A DNA stretch of 25,671 nucleotides from an uncultured Lachnospiraceae bacterium (GCA_902780985.1 CACZHN010000023.1:1-25671), one strand, 5' to 3'. Shown: positions 1 through 6,707, counted from the first letter of the stretch. Made by a program: numbers and translations. The notes: generated by a model from the sequence alone, not told the origin.

Positions 1-60
1 TCCTTGAGTTGCTCAAGGAGTGTCCCCCATTCCCATTTTGACTATTCAACCTCCGTCCCC
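1..60. repeat. Hairpin and C-rich segment at window edge, possible repeat-element border
   Basis: Positions 1-8 and 12-19 are a perfect 8-bp inverted repeat around a 3-nt loop. It is followed by two C-rich stretches (24-29 and 57-60) separated by mixed sequence that reaches almost to the stop codon of the protease gene at 66. There is no clear T-tract on either strand inside the window, so it is not a convincing terminator. The pattern of a tight hairpin plus C-rich motifs resembles the ends of small REP-like or IS200/IS605-type elements in Clostridia. That is inference; the left part lies outside the window. Confidence 0.3.
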
Positions 61-65
61 GCGTC

Positions 66-902
66 TCACTGCTTATCTTTCTTATAAAGCAGGAAGTATG
101 CGCCAAAGAAGGTAAGGGATCCGACTACTGTCATGATTGCTTCGGTTGCAAATGTCGAAAGCTGGATAACTCCGGCCATGCTGAGTCCCAGCATTCCGTC
201 CAGGATCGTATGGATTACAATAGCAAGAGGATAAAGCCAGAACTTCTTCTTATCCTTGCATGCGTAGAATACCAGCACCGATGCTCCGATATGATACAGA
301 ACTGCGAATACTCTTTCATACATAACAACCGCAACATATCCGAAACTTGCCGTTCTAATCTGATCAACGGTCGAATATATAGTATCTGCCTGATCCGGTG
401 CTTTAGCAAGTACCGCATCAAGAACCGAACCGAATGTACCTGAATTTATCATCAAAGCATATACAAAATATGTGATAAATGTTGCTCCTATAACAAACAT
501 TACTTCGAAAAGTCCGTGTCCGATTCCGTAGGATATGGATGTCTCTCTGTTCTTACGGTTCTTCAGTACTGTCTTATATGCTACCAGTCTTCCCGTCTCT
601 TCAAACACTCCCGGGAAAAGACCTACTAGAAACGCCCAGAGCACCGGTCTTGCATTTATAAATCTGCTTAATCCGTGCTCCTGAAGTCCCATAGCCGTCG
701 GTAAGATCAGAACATTCTGGATCGGCTTTTCCAGAACGATAACAAACAGTAAAAATGTTGCGGCACCCACCAGGATTGTGGAAATCTTCTCATTCTTTTT
801 CTTCTTCCAGATAAGTGCTATTACGATAGGAACTATTATTGCCAATGCTGCACATACTGCCAATGAAACTACTGCTTCTGTTCCGATTTTTTCGAACTTC
901 AT
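66..902 (-). CDS. YhfC-family glutamic-type intramembrane protease
   Basis: 278-aa integral membrane protein with about seven to eight hydrophobic segments. It carries the signature of the YhfC family (related to CPBP/Abi proteases): an EETGR motif at residues 101-105, a second motif GHGLFE with His129 and Glu132-133, and a late membrane His in the segment IVIHTILDG. In the family these residues form a glutamate-based active site inside the membrane. The substrate is unknown; family members are probable membrane proteases, and many are poorly characterised. The ATG at 902 is supported by GGAGG at 909-913 with 6-nt spacing. It is a single-gene unit with its own strong, operator-bearing promoter upstream, which suggests inducible expression, perhaps tied to the neighbouring envelope-sensing genes. 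Family assignment is fairly sure; function is not. Confidence 0.85.
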   Translation of the reverse strand: MKFEKIGTEAVVSLAVCAALAIIVPIVIALIWKKKKNEKISTILVGAATFLLFVIVLEKPIQNVLILPTAMGLQEHGLSRFINARPVLWAFLVGLFPGVFEETGRLVAYKTVLKNRKNRETSISYGIGHGLFEVMFVIGATFITYFVYALMINSGTFGSVLDAVLAKAPDQADTIYSTVDQIRTASFGYVAVVMYERVFAVLYHIGASVLVFYACKDKKKFWLYPLAIVIHTILDGMLGLSMAGVIQLSTFATEAIMTVVGSLTFFGAYFLLYKKDKQ

Positions 903-933
903 AATACACCTCCTGTGTAATATCTGTCGTATT

Positions 934-954
934 TGTATTACTCTTTGTAATACA
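934..954 (-). promoter_or_regulatory. Perfect palindromic operator over the start site of the protease gene
   Basis: TGTATTAC (934-941) and GTAATACA (947-954) form a perfect 8-bp inverted repeat with a 5-nt centre. It sits immediately downstream of the -10 box (956-961) and therefore covers the predicted transcription start, the classic position for a repressor. TGTA...TACA ends occur in operators of several dimeric winged-helix repressors (for example BlaI-type and some GntR-type). Which one binds here cannot be told, and no repressor gene of this kind is in the window. Confidence 0.6.
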
Positions 955-955
955 G

Positions 956-984
956 ATGATACATCAAGTTATTTTTCCTGTCAA
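956..984 (-). promoter_or_regulatory. Near-consensus sigma-A promoter of the YhfC-type protease gene
   Basis: On the minus strand the -35 box TTGACA (979-984) is separated by exactly 17 bp from TATCAT (956-961), one mismatch from the -10 consensus. Transcription would start near 949, leaving a leader of about 47 nt to the ATG at 902. The promoter lies between two inverted repeats, one over the start site and one over the -35 box. Confidence 0.75.
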
Positions 985-1010
985 GATATTTCGAAAATAT
1001 TTTTTGACAG
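978..1010. repeat. Second inverted repeat, overlapping the -35 box
   Basis: CTGTCAA (978-984) pairs with TTGACAG (1004-1010). Inside it ATATTT (986-991) pairs with AAATAT (995-1000) around CGA. That gives 7 + 6 bp with small unpaired bases between (1 nt against 3 nt). The left outer arm contains the -35 hexamer of the protease promoter. It could be a second operator or an upstream binding site. There is no T-tract and no gene for it to terminate, because the kinase terminator lies further right. Confidence 0.45.
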
Positions 1011-1037
1011 TACATGAGCAATATAATACAAAGGCAA

Positions 1038-1066
1038 CAAAAATACCGGCCTCATTCCGAGACCGG
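1038..1066 (-). terminator. Terminator of the ABC-kinase operon, overlapping the kinase stop codon
   Basis: On the minus strand an 8-bp stem (1059-1066 with 1046-1053, one G-U wobble at 1062/1050) closes a 5-nt loop (1054-1058) and is followed by TATTTTTG. The kinase stop codon (1052-1054) straddles the loop and the 3' arm, so the last codons of the gene encode the 5' arm of the terminator. Confidence 0.75.
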
Positions 1067-1939
1067 CAGTTCCAGTTTGATTATAAAGTTTTCTTCATCC
1101 TGCTCTGCGCTGATGTTTCCTCCCATCATCTCCGCAAAGCGTTTGCATATATAAAGTCCCAGTCCTGCACCGCCCTGGGTACGGGATGAATCCTGTTTAT
1201 AGAATCTGTCGAAAATCCTGTCCACGTCTATCTTCACTCCCGAATCCGTGGTGATACTGAGTATCAGCTTTCCTTCACTTCCGCTGTCTATCTTAAAGTC
1301 CAGTTTTTTCTCGGAATACTTAACCGCATTTGATATAAGATTCTGTATTATTCTCACAAGCCTCTTCTTATCGGCTATCACATATATATTCTGCTCAGCC
1401 TGTTCAAATGACGGTTCCAGTCCCTTTTTGTCAATCTCCGGACTTTCGGCAAGTATCTCTTCGCATATGACCTCGCTGAGATTTACCCTTTCCGACTTTA
1501 TATCAACCTGATCGGATTCTATAAGCGAAAGCTCGAAGAAATCATTTACAAGCTTATTCAGATACCTGGCTCGTTCCAGAGATATCTCTATATTCGATGT
1601 CATCTCAACTCTGTCTTCGGTTTTCTCCGCAATCTGAAGATAACCGATTATGGAAGTAAGCGGAGTTCTCATATCATGTGATATCATGGATATCGACTCC
1701 TTCATCTTCCTTTCTTCCTCTTTACCATCAGCCTTGATCTGCATTATATCTTCATACAAGCGATTTACCTCCACGATCATATCCTGAAGATCGCCGTCCA
1801 CGAAGTCCACGTTCATCTGCCTCTTATCGGGGTTATTCCTCATTTCTCCTATAACCTTTTTCATCTGGCTCTTCACCAGAAGCAGCTTAGCAGACAAAAA
1901 GAGGACCAGTGCTATAAGTATGATAACAACATATAACAT
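1052..1939 (-). CDS. Sensor histidine kinase with one membrane segment
   Basis: 295-aa kinase. Residues 1-22 are one membrane segment, with no extracytoplasmic sensing domain. A cytoplasmic linker and HisKA domain follow with SHDMRTPLTS (phospho-acceptor His88), then a HATPase_c domain with N-box RIIQNLISNAVKYSE (about 197-210), the TDSG nucleotide loop (231-234) and G-box GGAGLGL (256-262). The ATG at 1939 has GGAGG at 1947-1951, spacing 7. It is the last gene after an ABC ATPase and permease, 25 nt behind the permease. In Firmicutes such sensor-poor kinases next to ABC exporters often take their signal from the transporter or the membrane. The probable partner is the OmpR-type regulator at 3728-4393, which is on the neighbouring transcription unit. 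The partner and the stimulus are inference. Confidence 0.9.
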   Translation of the reverse strand: MLYVVIILIALVLFLSAKLLLVKSQMKKVIGEMRNNPDKRQMNVDFVDGDLQDMIVEVNRLYEDIMQIKADGKEEERKMKESISMISHDMRTPLTSIIGYLQIAEKTEDRVEMTSNIEISLERARYLNKLVNDFFELSLIESDQVDIKSERVNLSEVICEEILAESPEIDKKGLEPSFEQAEQNIYVIADKKRLVRIIQNLISNAVKYSEKKLDFKIDSGSEGKLILSITTDSGVKIDVDRIFDRFYKQDSSRTQGGAGLGLYICKRFAEMMGGNISAEQDEENFIIKLELPVSE

Positions 1940-1964
1940 AACAGGTCCTCCTTGTTTCGATTAA

Positions 1965-2687
1965 TTAGTTTGATACGTCGCGCTTGTTAAAGAATCTGAT
2001 AATAACCGTAACAAACACTACGATTGCTATTATCGCACATATTGCGCACGGTATCAAATCCGAATTAGATGAGCTCCTTGCAAAGCAGAGGAAGGAATGA
2101 TCGTAAATAACATTTCCATAAAGGAGATTTCTGAGGATATTTCCACCGATAAATGCAACTGATACACAGGCAAACAGTGCAGTATATGCATTTCCGCAGA
2201 TATAAGCTATAAGCATATAAAATGCATTCATAGCAATCATCTGAAGAATAACAACACCTACCCAGACAATGTCTTTCTTATTAAATCCGTCAAATGAATA
2301 ACCGAAGCCTCTGCCGTATCGAATCGTGGTTTCTACTGCAAGACCTAGGTGGAATATAGTTGTCAAGATGCTTGTTGCCATGAGCTGGCTGATAACTATC
2401 TTCCATCTTTGATTTCCTGTAACGATAACTCTGTGCAGAGTTCGGTTCGTAAAATCAATTCCGACATACCATGCGATAAGCATTCCGATCAGAAATGAAA
2501 ATGATAAGTCCGATATACCGTCTTTGAATCCGTCATACATACGACCGTTCGGAAATGCATCGATATAAGACTGCTTAATTCCGACTATAAGATCATAAAT
2601 CACCAAAAATACCAGGAATCCCATACTCGCATAGAACGGAGTAAATCTTCTCATTTTGTATCTTTCTATTTTAAACAGATTAAGCAT
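1965..2687 (-). CDS. ABC-2 type transporter permease
   Basis: 240-aa hydrophobic protein with about six membrane spans and no ATPase or extracellular domain. Size and layout match ABC-2 permeases of the kind paired with BcrA/LanF-like ATPases. The reading frame overlaps the ATPase stop by 8 nt (2680-2687), and the ribosome site GGAGGAG lies in the last codons of the ATPase gene, a typical translationally coupled pair. It probably forms the membrane channel of an exporter, plausibly for a peptide antibiotic or other membrane-active compound. The substrate cannot be read from the sequence. No large BceB-type loop is present, so it is not a Bce-type sensor permease. Confidence 0.8.
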   Translation of the reverse strand: MLNLFKIERYKMRRFTPFYASMGFLVFLVIYDLIVGIKQSYIDAFPNGRMYDGFKDGISDLSFSFLIGMLIAWYVGIDFTNRTLHRVIVTGNQRWKIVISQLMATSILTTIFHLGLAVETTIRYGRGFGYSFDGFNKKDIVWVGVVILQMIAMNAFYMLIAYICGNAYTALFACVSVAFIGGNILRNLLYGNVIYDHSFLCFARSSSNSDLIPCAICAIIAIVVFVTVIIRFFNKRDVSN

Positions 2688-3603
2688 TTGCTTCTCCTCC
2701 TGTAATTGTCATAAAGTAATCTTCAAGTGACTGCTCTTTCTCTGAGAGCTCGGATATAACTATTCCCGCTTCCATAAGGTACTTTGAAAGCTCTGCCTTC
2801 ATTTCAGGCTTACCGAAAATCTTTACCGAATCATCTTCTTCAACCTTATATGCTGTACCCGGAAAATGCTTTTCAAGGATTGTAACTGTCTCCGGAATAT
2901 TGCTGTCCTTAATCTGAATATACTGACTGCATTTTTCCTCAAGCATTTCATGTGTATCGGTTTCTATTATTCTTCCCTTATGGATAAAGATAAAGTCTGT
3001 TGCCAGAAGATAAAGCTCACTCAGGATGTGACTTGATACGAATATCGTACATTCTTTTTCTTCATTTATCTTCTTGAGCATGTTTCTCAGTGCAACTATA
3101 TTCTTCGGATCAAGACCGTTTATCGGCTCATCCAGGATAAGGAACTGAGGATTTCCGATCATTGCCATTGCGATTCCCAGTCTCTGCTTCATTCCCATGG
3201 AAAGGCTTTTTGCTGCTTTCTTCTGCTGCTCTTCAAGACCTACAAGCTCGATAACCTTGTCTGTAGCCGATTTATCCGGATTACCTACCAGCATTCTCTG
3301 AATCTCAACATTCTGTCTTACTGTGTACTTCGGATAAAGATACGGACCTTCGATCATGGTTCCTACCATCTTTCTCTTTGCTTCTATAGCTTTCGGCTCA
3401 TCCGCTCCCATCAGTGAATAATCACCGGATGTAGGAAAGATAAGTCCCGATATGATCTTCATAAATGTACTCTTGCCGGCACCGTTTTCTCCGATAAAAC
3501 CGTATATATGATTTTTCTTTAATGTTACACTCACATTTTCAAGTGCAAATTTATCTTTGTATTTCTTTGAAATATTTCTTGTTTCAAGTATTACATCACT
3601 CAT
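2680..3603 (-). CDS. ABC transporter ATP-binding protein (BcrA/LanF-like)
   Basis: 307-aa ATPase with Walker A GENGAGKST (38-46), signature LSMGMKQ (134-140), Walker B FLILDEP (154-160), D-loop GLDP, and switch His192 in FVSSHILSEL. The Q-loop has the IEGP form seen in bacitracin/lantibiotic self-protection ATPases in place of a canonical Gln. About 90 further residues after the ATPase core are also typical of that group. The ATG at 3603 is preceded by AAGGAA at a usable distance. It is the first gene of the ABC-permease-kinase unit. It energises the permease encoded next, and a role in antimicrobial peptide export or envelope stress is likely but inferred. Confidence 0.88.
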   Translation of the reverse strand: MSDVILETRNISKKYKDKFALENVSVTLKKNHIYGFIGENGAGKSTFMKIISGLIFPTSGDYSLMGADEPKAIEAKRKMVGTMIEGPYLYPKYTVRQNVEIQRMLVGNPDKSATDKVIELVGLEEQQKKAAKSLSMGMKQRLGIAMAMIGNPQFLILDEPINGLDPKNIVALRNMLKKINEEKECTIFVSSHILSELYLLATDFIFIHKGRIIETDTHEMLEEKCSQYIQIKDSNIPETVTILEKHFPGTAYKVEEDDSVKIFGKPEMKAELSKYLMEAGIVISELSEKEQSLEDYFMTITGGEANA

Positions 3604-3710
3604 TTGTTCAAGTTCCTTTCGTTTTGATGATGTGAGTATATATTAAGAGTTTAAGAAAAATGTTCACCAATCCTAAAGAAAAACTAAAGATTGATAATCA
3701 AAAGTAAAGG
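3604..3710 (-). promoter_or_regulatory. Candidate response-regulator-controlled promoter of the ABC-kinase unit
   Basis: The 107 bp between the response regulator terminator and the ATPase start holds a direct repeat CTAAAG (plus strand) at 3673-3678 and 3684-3689, an 11-bp period. A related GTAAAG lies at 3704-3709 and a small palindrome TTGAT-N-ATCAA is next to them. Tandem half-sites spaced by one helical turn are what OmpR/PhoB-family dimers bind. A TAATAT/TATATA-like -10 lies downstream near 3637-3645, without a good -35, as expected for an activated promoter. The binding protein is an inference. Confidence 0.45.
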
Positions 3711-3744
3711 CAAAAGAAAAACCGCCCTTACTTAGAAAGGCGGT
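3711..3744 (-). terminator. Terminator of the pilin-GGDEF-AraC-regulator operon
   Basis: On the minus strand a 9-bp stem (3736-3744 with 3721-3729, including one G-U wobble) closes a 6-nt loop (3730-3735) and is followed by TTTTTCTTTT. The stop codon of the response regulator (3728-3730) lies across loop and 3' arm, so the terminator is partly coding sequence. It separates the regulator gene from the ABC-kinase unit. Confidence 0.8.
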
Positions 3745-4393
3745 ATCCCATTCCGTAAACCGTATCGATATACGGTTCATCCGTGATCTTTGCTATTTTC
3801 TTGCGAAGATTACTCATGTGTACGTTCATGGTATTATCTTCGCTTAAGTATTCGTCACCTGTTATGCTCTCAAAGAGATTCCGCTTTGAAAAAACCTTAT
3901 TGGGATTATTCAGCATGAGTTCCAGAATACTGTACTCCATGGTGGTACAGGTCAGTTCCTCTTCTCCGATATAAACTCTCTTTGATTCCTTATCCAGTTT
4001 CATATCTTTATACTTCAGCTCGGATGCCGGCTTTACATCTCCGGTACGGCGAAGTACTGCCTCTATCCTGAGGATGACTTCATCCACATCAAAAGGCTTA
4101 CTTATATAATCATCGGCTCCCAGTCTGAGAAGCTCAATTCTGTTCACTACTTCGTTCTTTGCCGAAAGAACTATGGCCGGTGTATTCTTGGTCTTTCTGA
4201 GTTCCGCAAGAACTTCTTCACCCGTCTTCTTCGGCAACATAAGATCCAGCAGAATAAGCTCGTAATCTTTATCCAGCGCCTTCTCCAGTCCTGTCGCTCC
4301 GTCAAGTGCGCTGTCCGTCTCGTGTCCGTTATCTATAAGCACTTTGCAGAGAAGATTATTGATCATCTGATCGTCTTCTATTACCAATATCAT
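3728..4393 (-). CDS. OmpR/PhoB-family response regulator
   Basis: 221-aa two-domain regulator. The receiver domain (1-115) has the acidic pocket EDD at 6-8, phospho-acceptor Asp50 in LILLDLMLP, a Ser switch residue in VLSAKN and the conserved Lys in ISKPFD. The C-terminal winged helix (about 125-220) contains the TTMEYSILELMLNNP and VHMSNLRKKI segments of OmpR-type DNA-binding domains. The ATG lies 6 nt after the AraC-type gene stop with only a weak ribosome site, pointing to translational coupling. It is the last gene before a strong terminator. The best partner kinase is the one at 1052-1939, and the likely target is the 11-bp-period repeat just downstream of its own terminator. Partner and target are inferred. 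Confidence 0.92.
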   Translation of the reverse strand: MILVIEDDQMINNLLCKVLIDNGHETDSALDGATGLEKALDKDYELILLDLMLPKKTGEEVLAELRKTKNTPAIVLSAKNEVVNRIELLRLGADDYISKPFDVDEVILRIEAVLRRTGDVKPASELKYKDMKLDKESKRVYIGEEELTCTTMEYSILELMLNNPNKVFSKRNLFESITGDEYLSEDNTMNVHMSNLRKKIAKITDEPYIDTVYGMGYRLSK

Positions 4394-4399
4394 CAGTCG

Positions 4400-5143
4400 T
4401 TAAACCATCCTTCTGCTGTAATACAAGTCTCTGTACGCCTTCGGTGTATAACCCGTAGTCTTCTTAAAATTAGAAGAGAAAGCACTCTGTGAAGAATAAC
4501 CCAAAGAGACGGAAATTTCAAGTATCGGTGCATCGGAATATCTCAGCATATTCTCCGCAGTTTTGACTTTCGCCTCATTGATAAACTGATTTACATTTCT
4601 TCCCGTTTCACGCATAAAGAGTCTGGAATAATATCCCGTACTCAAACCTTCTCTTTCGGCAAGTTCCTTTACAGTGATCTGCCTGTGAAGATTGTCGTAT
4701 ATAAAATCCAGACTTCTTCTTATATGTTTGGAGACCGTGTTCATCTTCTTCAGCTCACGCATGCGGGTCGCATAATCTTCCTGCATATCCGCCATCAGAT
4801 CAAGTACCTCTTCCGTGGACTGAGCCACATCGGCTTTCCTGATGTAGATATCGCTCAGGGTATAAGCCACATCACGGTCCATTCCGCCGTCAATGCACAT
4901 TCTGCTTATTACCGCAGCCGAAACCACAAGATGATAAATCATATTACGAAGAGGGCTGTCCGAAAGAACTCCTCTGCCCTCCTCGAATTTATGTCTGGCA
5001 ATCTTGAATCGTTCTTTGACGCCCTCTACGTCTCCGTTTTTTATTCTGTTGTATTGTCTGAACTCTGCATGATAATCGTCACGGATGAATTCCTCCTGAC
5101 GCTGCAGGTACAGTCTATAGTTCAACGTGCTGTTAGTGTCCAT
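4400..5143 (-). CDS. AraC-family transcriptional regulator
   Basis: 247 aa. Residues about 138-242 form a complete AraC-type double helix-turn-helix: first helix pair around TVKELAEREGLSTGYYSRLF, second around PILEISVSLGYSSQSAFSSNF followed by the TGYTPKAYR signature. The N-terminal 135 residues are helical, rich in charged residues, and match no ligand-binding domain I can name. They lack the jelly-roll look of sugar-binding AraC proteins. The gene sits 31 nt after the degenerate GGDEF gene and 6 nt before the response regulator. GGAG lies about 10 nt ahead of the ATG at 5143. It could control the pilin operon itself. The effector is unknown. Confidence 0.88.
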   Translation of the reverse strand: MDTNSTLNYRLYLQRQEEFIRDDYHAEFRQYNRIKNGDVEGVKERFKIARHKFEEGRGVLSDSPLRNMIYHLVVSAAVISRMCIDGGMDRDVAYTLSDIYIRKADVAQSTEEVLDLMADMQEDYATRMRELKKMNTVSKHIRRSLDFIYDNLHRQITVKELAEREGLSTGYYSRLFMRETGRNVNQFINEAKVKTAENMLRYSDAPILEISVSLGYSSQSAFSSNFKKTTGYTPKAYRDLYYSRRMV

Positions 5144-5174
5144 ATATTAAGTTCTCCACATGATATTTATACAG

Positions 5175-6083
5175 CTACCTTAACCCAAGCATCATGCGCT
5201 GCATATAAAGTCCGGCGTTCTGAAGCCCCTTCTTAATTCTGTCTACAAGAATTATTATATTCTTTGTATCCATTTCTGCAAGGAGAACATGAAATGCATC
5301 TCTTTCTCTCATTATAATATCACTGTTTCTGAAGAGACCTGCGAGTACATTTCCCGAATTCTGAAGAAGTGTTTCATATTCATCATAAGACATCCTGTCT
5401 GATGCAGGTTTGATGGATATGATCATCTCGCATGCCGAATTGTGGTATGTACTGATATATCTTGTGAGATAATTATATATGGTCTTATACTCGGCTTTCT
5501 CCATCCAGACTGCTCCTCTGGCCGGTTTAGCCTTTGCCTCGAGTTCCTCTGCTTTTTCCGAGCCTTCTACTGTTGTTTCCTCTTCGTCAAAATCGTCTTC
5601 GCTATAATACACTATCTCATGCTTTCCCGAGTTTTTAGCATAGTACAGTGCTCTGTCAGCTTTTGTGAAAAGAGCGGTATAATCCGTTCCCTGATCGGGA
5701 ACCATAACCGCACCGACGGATATCTCCACATTAATAGGACTATCTTCACTTATAAGATCGGATAATCTCTCTTCACTTAACTGCTCTGCCAGGAATTCGT
5801 TGATCTCGGCACTAATGTAAGAGTAAACATCTTCCAGTTCCGACTTTTCTGTAAGATTCTTACAGAATACTACAAATTCATCTGTTCCCAGACTTGCTTT
5901 TATATCATCCTTACCCATAACATCGTCAATTATTCTGGTGAACTGAAGGTGAAGTCTGTCTGCCAGTTCCTCACCGTAGGCCTCATAGAAAGATGTTAAG
6001 TTGTCCAGGTTGATGATAGCAAGAAGTCCGTTTTCTGCTGAGCAAGCTTTATACAAGTTCTTTAAAACCGATAAATCACTCAT
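5175..6083 (-). CDS. Degenerate GGDEF-domain protein, probably not an active cyclase
   Basis: 302 aa from the ATG at 6083, chosen because GGAGG at 6093-6097 stands 9 nt away. An upstream in-frame ATG at 6092 touches the same GGAGG and is unlikely. Residues about 1-165 align with a diguanylate cyclase domain: INLDNLTSFYEAYG replaces the usual IDIDxFKxxNDxxG, the signature is GTDEF (66-70) instead of GGDEF, and the ALYYAKNSGKH ending is intact. The first metal Asp is Asn25 and the guanine-binding Asn is Tyr33, so cyclase activity is doubtful. It may instead bind nucleotide or act as a protein-interaction module. An acidic linker (about 165-195) leads to a second region with a similar fold pattern and no signature (RERDAF). 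It lies 20 nt behind the pilin gene. The protein is cytoplasmic, with no signal or membrane segment. Confidence 0.75.
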   Translation of the reverse strand: MSDLSVLKNLYKACSAENGLLAIINLDNLTSFYEAYGEELADRLHLQFTRIIDDVMGKDDIKASLGTDEFVVFCKNLTEKSELEDVYSYISAEINEFLAEQLSEERLSDLISEDSPINVEISVGAVMVPDQGTDYTALFTKADRALYYAKNSGKHEIVYYSEDDFDEEETTVEGSEKAEELEAKAKPARGAVWMEKAEYKTIYNYLTRYISTYHNSACEMIISIKPASDRMSYDEYETLLQNSGNVLAGLFRNSDIIMRERDAFHVLLAEMDTKNIIILVDRIKKGLQNAGLYMQRMMLGLR

Positions 6084-6103
6084 ATACCCCATCCTCCTTT
6101 AAC

Positions 6104-6607
6104 CTATTTGTATTCCGGGCATTCGACTGGATTTAATGCGACTGCTTTAAGTGACGCTCCCGGATTTACATTTCCATCTGATACCATCACAACCGGTCTA
6201 TTATCAACTATACAGATAACCCACCCTGCGGGAACGAAGTTATCGGACTTAATCTCCTTCGTATATTTCAACGTCGGAGGTGGACATGTAGAATCCATAA
6301 GTTCTTTCAGAACACTGCTCGGGTCAATTCCGTTTCCGACAGTCCACTCAGTATCGCCGCTTTGTGCTGTCAGCAGAACATTATAGTTTCCGTCCGTAAC
6401 GTTCGTTGCCATAACAATATCATATACTGCGTCATTTGACAATGCCGTATTTAAGGCAGTTGCGATAACTCCTGCGGAATCCACATCGTCCGCTTTTCTG
6501 GATTTATCTATATATCGAAGCAGCATTGGCGCAATAGTTATGGAAATGATAGCAACGATAGCTATGACGATTATAAGCTCCACCAACGTGAAACCCTTAT
6601 TCTTCAT
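6104..6607 (-). CDS. Type IV pilin-like (prepilin-type N-terminal methylation) protein
   Basis: 167 aa from the ATG at 6607. The ribosome site is the GGAGG at 6616-6620, 8 nt away; an in-frame TTG at 6613 is too close to it. The N-terminus is a textbook class III signal: a short basic leader MKNKG, then FTLVE with Glu at mature position 5, then a 20-residue hydrophobic helix and a charged segment. Prepilin peptidase would cleave after Gly5. The C-terminal globular part (about 130 residues) contains three Cys and no recognised domain. No pilus ATPase, platform protein or prepilin peptidase is in the window, so it is an orphan pilin or pseudopilin that must use machinery encoded elsewhere. It heads a probable operon with the GGDEF-like protein, the AraC regulator and the response regulator. 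Confidence 0.88.
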   Translation of the reverse strand: MKNKGFTLVELIIVIAIVAIISITIAPMLLRYIDKSRKADDVDSAGVIATALNTALSNDAVYDIVMATNVTDGNYNVLLTAQSGDTEWTVGNGIDPSSVLKELMDSTCPPPTLKYTKEIKSDNFVPAGWVICIVDNRPVVMVSDGNVNPGASLKAVALNPVECPEYK

Positions 6608-6615
6608 AAACAAAA

Positions 6616-6676
6616 CCTCCCTGTTATAGATTAAATAGTGTGTGTTTTTGACGGTTTTTAATCTATCATAGGGAGG
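6616..6676 (-). promoter_or_regulatory. Leader hairpin that buries the pilin ribosome binding site
   Basis: In the minus-strand transcript, CCUCCCU (6676-6670) can pair with AGGGAGG (6622-6616), which is the pilin Shine-Dalgarno. A 3x3 internal loop separates this from a perfect 10-bp stem (6666-6657 with 6635-6626) around a 21-nt loop. In total there are 17 bp with every base of the ribosome site paired. That would keep pilin translation off unless the stem is opened by a protein, an RNA, a ligand or temperature. There is no T-tract, so this is not a terminator. Confidence 0.65.
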
Positions 6677-6707
6677 AAGTTGGTTTTGTCGTATTTTTGA
6701 CTTTTTT

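Noticed and set aside
1004..1026. Plus-strand promoter from TTGACA at 1004 with TATAAT downstream
   Set aside because: The spacer is only about 12 bp and no plus-strand gene follows.
6660..6671. Tiny upstream ORF (ATG-ATA-GAT-TAA) in the pilin leader
   Set aside because: Pyrimidine-rich sequence precedes the ATG, so there is no ribosome site; it is probably just part of the hairpin arm.
6616..6676. Invertible promoter (phase-variation switch) flanked by the inverted repeats
   Set aside because: Only 21 bp lie between the arms, too little for a promoter, and no invertase gene is nearby.
6616..6700. c-di-GMP riboswitch ahead of the pilin gene, suggested by the GGDEF neighbour
   Set aside because: Neither the GEMM-I core nor a class II pseudoknot pattern is visible; the leader is simple and AT-rich apart from the ribosome-site hairpin.
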